From: Candidatus Heimdallarchaeota archaeon | GTDB lineage: Archaea > Asgardarchaeota > Heimdallarchaeia > Heimdallarchaeales > Kariarchaeaceae | DNA: 5,966 nucleotides | Direction: 5' to 3' | NCBI GenBank assembly: GCA_021399405.1 | Contig: JAAFKL010000037.1 | Span: forward strand, 1 to 5,966 | Part shown: positions 1 to 5,245 of the stretch, piece after piece | How the letters are laid out: each line of letters begins with the position of its first letter | How positions within the stretch are numbered: the stretch's first letter is position 1 | Program-made: the position numbers and the translations under genes | Notes under the pieces: model-generated | Database searches by the model: none | Seen by the model: only the letters and a program-made list of their open reading frames with translations | What the model was told of the DNA's origin: nothing

Positions 1-1766
1 GTATTAATCTCTTCAACCTGTTCAGAAATAGAATTTGCTGATTTTTTGGCATCATTGGAGAGTAGTCTTACTTGATCTGCCACAATCCCAAAACCTTTAC
101 CATATTCTTTGGCCTTGGCAGCTTCAATAGCTGCATTTAGACCAAGTGTGTTTGTTCTCTGTGCCACTTTTACGACAAAGAAAGAAGCATTTGCAATTTC
201 AACAGAGGCTCTCCTAATTTGGGCTTGGTGGTCAATCAATTTCTCATTAATTTGATTAATCTGCATATTTTGCCTAGTTGCCCCATCACTAATCTCCTGA
301 ACAGTATTGGATACATCAGTTATTGATGCAGAGGCTTCCTGAGTGCCTGCTGCAAGCATTTCAGATATGCCTGCAAGTCTATAACTGGTATCAAGTACTC
401 CTGTGATGATAGATTTCAAACTAGTTGCCATCTCGTCAAATCCCCTCTCAACATCTCCTATCTCGTCATTGGGGTATCTTTTTCTCATAACAACATCAAT
501 ATTTCCCAATGATACCTGTGTCTGTTTTTTGGACAATCTAGAAAGAGTAATTCTTAGGGTTATTGCAGTGAGCACTGCGATGGCAGACACGATAATTGCC
601 AATCCTATGGCTAACCACTGGTCGCGAACTTGTACCCTCTCTCTGATTGAATTCTTCAGATCATTAAACTGGGTCTCAAATCTGGAGAGTTCGTCCAGGA
701 GTAAAAATTTGGCCTCACCGATTCTAACATCAACTAGGCTTGTGAAGTCAGTTAAAGTACCTTTTCTAAGGTCATCTAAGGCATCCAAACTCAATTTTAA
801 TTCAGTAAGGATCTCTATGGAGTTATCCATATTATCCTTGAGGTTGGTTGCATTGTTTGAGAATATCTCATATATGTTTGTCAAAACTTCTTGTTCCTGC
901 AAATCAAGATTTATTGGTTTGATAAGATCCAAGATTAGACTGATATTGCCCTCAACCTGATCAATCTCCTCAATAAAATTATCCACACTATCTGTGAAGT
1001 TGAGGTTGATATCTCCGGTATTCAGGGTGATATAATCACTCTCTAGATGGGAATATGCTACGGCATAGTGTTGAAAAAATGCAAAAATATCTGTAAAACT
1101 TAGAGTTACATTTTTAAAATAAGTTTCATTTGCTGTTTGAAGCCCATTAAAAAGATGATGCTGCAAATGGATCATCCCTTCAAATAACTCATGTGTCTCA
1201 AGGTTGATATCATAATAAAGGGAGGAATTTCCCACAAAATTTTCCTTTGATTTATCCGCTTCTAAAACGAAAGTAGCAAGTTCTGATCTGAGGAATCCAT
1301 CTAATTGGTATACCTCATTGATCACACCAAATTCGACATCAATAATCCTGTTCAACCCTTCATCGCTTAGAATTTGAGTTTCCTCCTTTGTAAGCATCAC
1401 CAGTGAACTGATTTCGACATCCCCAAATTTGTATCTCTCAATCAATCTCTGATTTAAGGTTGCTTTAACTTCATCAAGGGTTGCCAAATAATTATCTCTT
1501 TCAGCCCCGCTTGGTTCAGCATTGTAATTGAATATGGTCTCGTAATAGTTATCTAGTTGTGTTCTCACTAATCTCTCTGCAGATACCTCTAGATTCAAAA
1601 GATCGGCTAGAACCTGATTATCTCGGTTAATGTATTGCTGACCCCGATCCTCCAATGCATCTAAACTCTCATTTGTTAACTTTACAAGAGTTGTTTGAAA
1701 ACCAAAAGTCAACAACAATAGTACACTGATCAAAAGCAATCTATTTCGGATAGATATTCGAGCCAC
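1..1766 (-). CDS. Methyl-accepting chemotaxis protein, membrane-bound (partial, C-terminus beyond left edge)
   Basis: This is a transmembrane chemoreceptor that would signal to a CheA/CheW array. I read 588 residues from a GTG start at 1766-1764. An in-frame stop lies 27 bases upstream and there is no ATG between. TM1 is at about residues 10-27, followed by a predicted extracellular, largely helical sensor of about 355 residues (28-383). TM2 is at about 384-404. A HAMP domain (about 405-457) ends in DEIGDVERGFDEM, but its first helix lacks the usual proline. The signalling domain follows, with a methylation-type site (A-x-x-QE-x-x-A, residues 473-480) and the conserved hairpin tip around TNTLGLNAAIEAAK and GKGFGIVADQVR (residues 538-567). 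The sensor does not resemble a Cache or PAS domain by eye and its ligand is unknown. It has seven N-x-S/T sequons. The gene is divergent from the membrane protein gene at 1978. The family call is secure; only the distal signalling helix is missing. Confidence 0.97.
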   Translation of the reverse strand, partial: MARISIRNRLLLISVLLLLTFGFQTTLVKLTNESLDALEDRGQQYINRDNQVLADLLNLEVSAERLVRTQLDNYYETIFNYNAEPSGAERDNYLATLDEVKATLNQRLIERYKFGDVEISSLVMLTKEETQILSDEGLNRIIDVEFGVINEVYQLDGFLRSELATFVLEADKSKENFVGNSSLYYDINLETHELFEGMIHLQHHLFNGLQTANETYFKNVTLSFTDIFAFFQHYAVAYSHLESDYITLNTGDINLNFTDSVDNFIEEIDQVEGNISLILDLIKPINLDLQEQEVLTNIYEIFSNNATNLKDNMDNSIEILTELKLSLDALDDLRKGTLTDFTSLVDVRIGEAKFLLLDELSRFETQFNDLKNSIRERVQVRDQWLAIGLAIIVSAIAVLTAITLRITLSRLSKKQTQVSLGNIDVVMRKRYPNDEIGDVERGFDEMATSLKSIITGVLDTSYRLAGISEMLAAGTQEASASITDVSNTVQEISDGATRQNMQINQINEKLIDHQAQIRRASVEIANASFFVVKVAQRTNTLGLNAAIEAAKAKEYGKGFGIVADQVRLLSNDAKKSANSISEQVEEIN

Positions 1767-1785
1767 AATTAAATTAATTCTAATG

Positions 1786-1794
1786 TATATTTAG
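1786..1794 (-). promoter_or_regulatory. TATA-like promoter element of the chemoreceptor gene
   Basis: Read on the minus strand, CTAAATATA is centred about 24 bases before the GTG start at 1766. This is the spacing expected if transcription begins at or within a few bases of the start codon. No Shine-Dalgarno sequence precedes the GTG, in keeping with a leaderless mRNA. The assignment rests on sequence and spacing only. Confidence 0.55.
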
Positions 1795-1861
1795 CTATAC
1801 TTGTGATCAATCGTGAATATATCTTATTAATTCTTTGAAAATTTACATTAATTCTTAGAGG

Positions 1862-1881
1862 TGTAGAATATTATATCTACA
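1862..1881. repeat. Inverted repeat TGTAGA-N8-TCTACA at the centre of the divergent region
   Basis: The two 6-base arms are perfectly complementary and separated by an 8-base AT-only spacer. The dyad lies about 70 bases upstream of each TATA-like element. It could be the site of a dimeric regulator acting on both genes, but a 6-base dyad in AT-rich DNA can also arise by chance. Confidence 0.35.
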
Positions 1882-1947
1882 GAGATTTTGCACATAATAT
1901 TCAAATCTAGTCGATGGTGATCATTATAATTCTCGAGTGGAATAACT

Positions 1948-1956
1948 CTTATATCT
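1948..1956 (+). promoter_or_regulatory. TATA-like promoter element of the membrane protein gene
   Basis: CTTATATCT is centred 26 bases before the ATG at 1978. A second AT-rich stretch at 1963-1970 (AATTATAA) is too close to the start to be the TATA box. There is no purine-rich ribosome binding site before the ATG, so a leaderless transcript is likely. Confidence 0.55.
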
Positions 1957-1977
1957 TGATCTAATTATAAAACAACT

Positions 1978-3672
1978 ATGGAAGAACCAGATACACCCGT
2001 TGTAATAGATATAGATCAAAGAAAATCCACTCAACTAGACCAACTTGTGCAGATTGTCGAGATCAGTTTTATTTTTCTAGTCACTTTCTCCCTGATCGCA
2101 TTGGCAGATACAGTGTTAAGCAGTTTAGATTTGTATCAGGGCATTGCTCAGAATTATCTGGGTGAAGTTAATGTTGGTAGTCTAAGAGGGGGAAACTACG
2201 AGGAAATCGTGCGTATCACGCTTATTTTTAATCTACTCCTCTTTACATTTTCCTTGATTTTTGGTCTATGGATAAGGCGTACCAAAGATGGTTGGAGCTG
2301 GGGAGATTTAGGCTATTCTCTCAACACTCCTGGTTATTCCTTTTTGAGTCTTGTTAGAAGGGGAATTCTTTTGGGATTAATAGCGGTCATCTTGTTTTTT
2401 GCAGTCCTGACACCTATCTCTTTTTATCTCAACGGTAGTGAAAACGGTTTTCTTATCTTCGCCTATGCCAAAGAGGACGGAACACTATTCAATTCTGATG
2501 CACTAAAGGCTGAGTACTATTTTGGAGTCGTGGAAATGGGTTTCATATGGCCTCTCTCTGCGGGTTTCTTTTTCTTTGCCTATGCCTACAATTCACTTAA
2601 GGCGAGGTTTCCCACCGGAGTGGCTAATATCCTCTCAACCTTGTTTTATGTCTTTTATCTGGTCTTTTTTTTCATTATCCAGGAAGGAGATAAGATAACC
2701 AGACTTGTTGATCTGATAATCCATCCTCTGGATTTCATTGCTCAATGGGGAATGATATTCTCGCTCATTTTGGTCTTATACATCAATTTTTCTAGTTTCG
2801 CTGAAACCAAATCCATTGTGTTACCCTTCACCATGAATTTCGTGTTCAATGTGGGGTTAACCGTTGTCCGATCAATAAATTCCATAATCTTTGACTCATC
2901 GGACATTTTAATGATCATCATCCCAGTTTCAATTGTGATTTTGATTGTAGTTTGGTTTGTTATAAAACCCAATGATTTCTCAACTATTAAACTTGGATGG
3001 AAGCATTTACGACAGATCAACTATTCAAAAATTAAGCTTGTGGGCTTCTTTCTCCTCTTTATGTTACTTTCATTCCTTTTCCCTGGAATAATTAATGAGC
3101 TGCTGTTCAATGAAACAATATTGGATCCATGGGTAATTCCAGCTCTCTATGCATTTAATTTCTTCCTCATAATATTACTCTCCGTCGTTGTACTGACATA
3201 TGAGCCAACAGAAGTGTATGATGTATTGCTAGTCTCGAATAATGGAATTCCTATAAGTTCTCGTATTAAATTATTTGAGACAGATGATGTACTCATATCC
3301 GGCTTTTTTACAGCTATTGCATCAGTGGATCAAGAACTATCTAGCGATTCAGGATTGAAGTCAATTAAAAGGGGAAAGATGGAAATTCTATTCGAAGAGG
3401 GAGTGAATAGCAGAATTATTGCCCTGGTGGATAGGGACCAACCTAGTATTAGGCAGGCTATTCAAGAAAAATTCAGAGATTTTGAAATTAACACATCATT
3501 GAAAGAAATAGAAGGTGCCAGTTCTGGCAAGGTACCAGAATCAGCTGTTCAACTAGTTAAGGAAATTGGAGAACTCTCGATAAAATTTTCCATCCCTCAG
3601 CAAACCAAATGGATCGCAACTCTTGCAGTGTCTCTTGGACCAATAATGATGTTGCTCATTGGGTTGATCTGA
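1978..3672 (+). CDS. Multi-pass membrane protein: degenerate CPBP-like core fused to a C-terminal longin/roadblock-like domain
   Basis: The 564-residue protein has about ten hydrophobic segments between residues 26 and 407, a soluble part (408-544) and a final membrane segment (about 545-563). By eye the core follows the layout of CPBP (Abi/CAAX protease-like) proteins: a lead-in WGDLGYSL (108-115), then where EExxxR is expected E186-M187-x3-W191, where FxxxH is expected F223-x3-Y227, and where HxxxN is expected N287-x3-N291. Most catalytic positions are thus replaced, so proteolysis is unlikely if the alignment is right. Residues 412-510 read as strand-turn-strand (YDVLLVSNNGIPISSRI), helix (LISGFFTAIASVDQEL), further strands, then a helix, as in longin/roadblock-type modules. 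The start is supported by a TATA-like element 26 bases upstream. There is no signal peptide. The gene is certain; the domain assignments are moderate and the function is unknown. It could instead be an unrelated membrane family. Confidence 0.92.
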   Translation: MEEPDTPVVIDIDQRKSTQLDQLVQIVEISFIFLVTFSLIALADTVLSSLDLYQGIAQNYLGEVNVGSLRGGNYEEIVRITLIFNLLLFTFSLIFGLWIRRTKDGWSWGDLGYSLNTPGYSFLSLVRRGILLGLIAVILFFAVLTPISFYLNGSENGFLIFAYAKEDGTLFNSDALKAEYYFGVVEMGFIWPLSAGFFFFAYAYNSLKARFPTGVANILSTLFYVFYLVFFFIIQEGDKITRLVDLIIHPLDFIAQWGMIFSLILVLYINFSSFAETKSIVLPFTMNFVFNVGLTVVRSINSIIFDSSDILMIIIPVSIVILIVVWFVIKPNDFSTIKLGWKHLRQINYSKIKLVGFFLLFMLLSFLFPGIINELLFNETILDPWVIPALYAFNFFLIILLSVVVLTYEPTEVYDVLLVSNNGIPISSRIKLFETDDVLISGFFTAIASVDQELSSDSGLKSIKRGKMEILFEEGVNSRIIALVDRDQPSIRQAIQEKFRDFEINTSLKEIEGASSGKVPESAVQLVKEIGELSIKFSIPQQTKWIATLAVSLGPIMMLLIGLI

Positions 3673-3678
3673 GAAGTA

Positions 3679-3684
3679 TTTTTT
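3679..3684 (+). terminator. Possible oligo-T terminator after the membrane protein gene
   Basis: Six T residues lie seven to twelve bases after the TGA stop at 3670-3672. Archaeal transcription often ends at short T runs without a stem-loop. The run is short and the assignment is weak. Confidence 0.3.
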
Positions 3685-3691
3685 GATCCAC

Positions 3692-3707
3692 TTTCAAATA
3701 TTTGAAA
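3692..3707. repeat. 16-base perfect palindrome at the arginase promoter
   Basis: TTTCAAATATTTGAAA is fully self-complementary and lies 25-40 bases before the arginase ATG, so it overlaps or abuts the place where the TATA box should be. It could be an operator or simply include the promoter element. An outer repeat pair, AAGTATTT (3674-3681) and AAATACTT (3705-3712), partly overlaps it, giving two mutually exclusive hairpins. Confidence 0.6.
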
Positions 3708-3710
3708 TAC
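3702..3710 (+). promoter_or_regulatory. Candidate TATA-like element of the arginase gene
   Basis: TTGAAATAC is centred about 26 bases before the ATG at 3732, where a leaderless archaeal promoter would place its TATA box. The match is weaker than for the neighbouring genes. The AT core of the palindrome (CAAATATTT, 3695-3703), centred about 33 bases upstream, is an alternative and would give a leader of a few bases. Confidence 0.3.
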
Positions 3711-3731
3711 TTGCTCAAAGTTATAAAATTC

Positions 3732-4637
3732 ATGATAAATAAAATTGCAATTATCGGTGTTCCTCAGGATCTGGGTGCTTCTAGAAGAGGTGTTGATATG
3801 GGGGCCTCAGCTATGAGAATTGCAGGATTACACCAAAAATTAGAAAGTCTTGGTTATGAGATAATAGATTTTGGTAATATTCACTGTCACGACATTGAAC
3901 AAAGTGATAATGTGAATAATGATGATAACCTCAATTACCTGGATCATATACTTGATACTTGCGAACATCTAAAGGTTATGGTTGTAAAGGCTTTGAGTGG
4001 TGGATTTTTCCCTTTGGTTCTAGGCGGTGACCACTCTATAAATATTGGAACCATGGCGGGAATGAAAACTCTTCATGGTGGAAAGACAGGAATAATCTGG
4101 ATAGATGCACATGGTGATTTTAATACAGCACAGACGTCTTCATCAGGAAATATTCACGGTATGCCCTTTGCAGTCATAACAGATAGGGGTGATGAGCGAT
4201 TGAGAGCTGTTGGACCTTCACCTAGTGTTATAGAGAACAATTCTGTCCAGCTAGGTGCTCGTGATCTTGATCCGGGAGAGGTTGATCTATTTGAGGCTTC
4301 AGACGTTACAGTTTTTACTATGAGTGATGTAGATAAGTTGGGTATGCACAAAATCGCCCACAAGGCCATAGAAATTGCTACCAAGGATGTCGATTTTCTT
4401 CATGTATCATTTGATATAGATGCATTGGATCCAGAATCTGCACCTGGAACTGGCACCAGAGTACAAGGTGGCCTCACTTACAGGGAAGCTCACTTACTCA
4501 TGGAACTTGTACACGATAGTGGGAAACTGTCTTCTTTTGAAATGGTGGAGGTGAATCCCACCCTGGATATCAGGAACAAAACAGCTAAGCTTGCCGTTGG
4601 TCTCATTGCAAGTGCACTGGGACAAAAAATAGCCTAA
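3732..4637 (+). CDS. rocF: Arginase (L-arginine to L-ornithine and urea), ureohydrolase family
   Basis: This cytosolic dimanganese enzyme splits arginine into ornithine and urea. From the ATG it has 301 residues, the usual arginase length. The N-terminus IGVPQDLGASRRGVDMG (residues 8-24) is typical. Metal ligands are all present: H101 in GGDHS, D125, H127 and D129 in DAHGDFN, and D228 and D230 in SFDIDALDP. N131, S138 and H142 in the loop with SGNIHGMP, and E273 in EVNP, match the substrate-binding and proton-relay residues of arginases, which favours arginase over agmatinase or formimidoylglutamase. A TTG at 3702 would add ten residues, but it lies inside the promoter palindrome and extends past the normal family start, so I chose ATG 3732. 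The gene lies 59 bases after the membrane protein gene and 51 before the peroxiredoxin gene. Possible uses are nitrogen release or supply of ornithine for proline or polyamines; the neighbours do not decide this. Confidence 0.95.
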   Translation: MINKIAIIGVPQDLGASRRGVDMGASAMRIAGLHQKLESLGYEIIDFGNIHCHDIEQSDNVNNDDNLNYLDHILDTCEHLKVMVVKALSGGFFPLVLGGDHSINIGTMAGMKTLHGGKTGIIWIDAHGDFNTAQTSSSGNIHGMPFAVITDRGDERLRAVGPSPSVIENNSVQLGARDLDPGEVDLFEASDVTVFTMSDVDKLGMHKIAHKAIEIATKDVDFLHVSFDIDALDPESAPGTGTRVQGGLTYREAHLLMELVHDSGKLSSFEMVEVNPTLDIRNKTAKLAVGLIASALGQKIA

Positions 4638-4657
4638 TCCTCTCAAAAGTAACAAGT

Positions 4658-4666
4658 AATATATAA
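4658..4666 (+). promoter_or_regulatory. TATA-like promoter element of the peroxiredoxin gene
   Basis: AATATATAA is centred 27 bases before the ATG at 4689 and is the strongest TATA match in the window. There is no Shine-Dalgarno sequence before the ATG. A separate leaderless transcript for the peroxiredoxin is therefore likely, although it lies only 51 bases after the arginase gene. Confidence 0.65.
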
Positions 4667-4688
4667 TTCAATCAAATAAACAAACTAG

Positions 4689-5162
4689 ATGAAACTAAAA
4701 GAGGGTGATCTCACACCTAATTTCTCATATGTTGACAGATCAGGCAAATCAATGAAATTCCATGATTTGAAAGGGAAAAAAGTTATCTTTTTCTTTCCCA
4801 AGGCATTTACCGCTGGCTGCACTCGGCAATCAATTTCCATGCAGGAGAATTACCAAGAACTCAAGGATATGGGTGTTACGGAGATATTTGGAATATCTGT
4901 TGATACAGAGGAAATATTAGAAAAATTTTGCAATAAGTACAATTTTGAATATATCTTTGTCAGTGATCAAAGCAAGGAGATAAGCAAATCATTTGGTGTT
5001 TATAAAAATCTGTTAGTCACAAGCTATGCGAATCGTGATACATTTATTGTGGATGACCAGAATAAAATTGAGCAAATTCTTCACAATGGATTATCTGGTA
5101 AATCATCTGAGATGGGGTTATCAAAACATGGAATTGAAATAAAACAATATATCAAGATCTAA
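4689..5162 (+). CDS. bcp: Peroxiredoxin, BCP/PrxQ type
   Basis: This cytosolic thiol peroxidase reduces hydrogen peroxide and organic peroxides. Its 157 residues are the normal length for single-domain BCP/PrxQ proteins. The thioredoxin-fold core begins at DLTPNFSYVDRSGK. The active-site motif PxxxTxxC is P37-x3-T41-x2-C44, with C44 the peroxidatic cysteine, and R116 in NRDTFIVD is the likely catalytic arginine. The resolving cysteine found five residues after the peroxidatic one in E. coli BCP is absent (residue 49 is Ile). The only other cysteine is C81 in EKFCNKYNF, at a position like the resolving cysteine of the second PrxQ subtype described from Xylella (C47/C83). It may thus work as an atypical 2-Cys enzyme through a C44-C81 disulfide. 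A TATA-like element 27 bases before the ATG supports this start. Family call secure, disulfide mechanism inferred. Confidence 0.95.
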   Translation: MKLKEGDLTPNFSYVDRSGKSMKFHDLKGKKVIFFFPKAFTAGCTRQSISMQENYQELKDMGVTEIFGISVDTEEILEKFCNKYNFEYIFVSDQSKEISKSFGVYKNLLVTSYANRDTFIVDDQNKIEQILHNGLSGKSSEMGLSKHGIEIKQYIKI

Positions 5163-5186
5163 TTTGGGAATTTAGTAAAATCTTGC

Positions 5187-5196
5187 TATTAATTAT
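5187..5196 (+). promoter_or_regulatory. Candidate TATA-like element of the phosphodiesterase gene
   Basis: TATTAATTAT lies about 50 bases before the ATG at 5242. If used, transcription would start near 5215-5220, leaving a leader of about 25 bases that contains a ribosome binding site and a seven-codon ORF. This differs from the leaderless pattern of the other genes. The match is moderate and co-transcription with the peroxiredoxin gene (79-base gap) is possible. Confidence 0.3.
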
Positions 5197-5221
5197 TCAA
5201 CTCTGTAACAATTTACAAACG

Positions 5222-5245
5222 ATGAGGGAAACGAGGATTCAATGA
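5222..5245 (+). other. Seven-codon leader ORF overlapping the phosphodiesterase start
   Basis: ATG at 5222 opens a frame MRETRIQ ending in TGA at 5243-5245, which overlaps the ATG of the next gene as ATGA. The leader ORF contains the Shine-Dalgarno-like GAGG used by that gene. The frame may be accidental. If translated, it would couple the downstream start to its own termination. Confidence 0.3.
5233..5236 (+). promoter_or_regulatory. Shine-Dalgarno-like site of the phosphodiesterase gene
   Basis: GAGG is placed five bases before the ATG at 5242 and fixes that start. It is the only start in the window with an evident ribosome binding site, which marks this gene as having an untranslated leader or being read from an upstream transcript. 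A second GAGG is at 5224-5227. Confidence 0.5.

Larger units (their letters stand above)
1767..1977. other. Divergent intergenic region between chemoreceptor and membrane protein genes
   Basis: These 211 very AT-rich bases hold the promoters of both flanking genes. A perfect 6-base inverted repeat, TGTAGA-N8-TCTACA (1862-1881), sits at the exact middle, about 105 bases from each start codon. The nonamer ATTAATTCT occurs at 1773-1781, 1826-1834 and 1847-1855, always in the same orientation and on the chemoreceptor side. I see no further ORF or RNA gene here. The arrangement could allow joint regulation of the two genes, which is inference. Confidence 0.6.

Noticed and set aside
403..960. Plus-strand open frame of 185 codons
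   Set aside because: It lies opposite the chemoreceptor gene, spanning its sensor, TM2 and HAMP codons, and its translation shows no family features. It is an antisense shadow.
1963..1970. AATTATAA just before the membrane protein gene as its TATA box
   Set aside because: It is only about ten bases from the start codon, so transcription would begin inside the gene. The element at 1948-1956 has the right spacing.
2742..3020. Minus-strand open frame of 92 codons
   Set aside because: It is antisense to transmembrane codons of the membrane protein gene, has no promoter or recognisable product.
3702..3731. TTG at 3702 as the arginase start, adding ten residues
   Set aside because: It lies within the palindrome and candidate promoter, and the added residues extend past the usual arginase N-terminus. 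ATG 3732 fits better.
4154..4384. Minus-strand open frame of 76 codons
   Set aside because: It is antisense to conserved arginase sequence and shows no independent coding evidence.
3673..5241. A single operon of membrane protein, arginase, peroxiredoxin and phosphodiesterase genes
   Set aside because: Gaps of 51-79 bases and a strong separate TATA element before the peroxiredoxin gene argue for individual transcripts, and the functions do not form one pathway.
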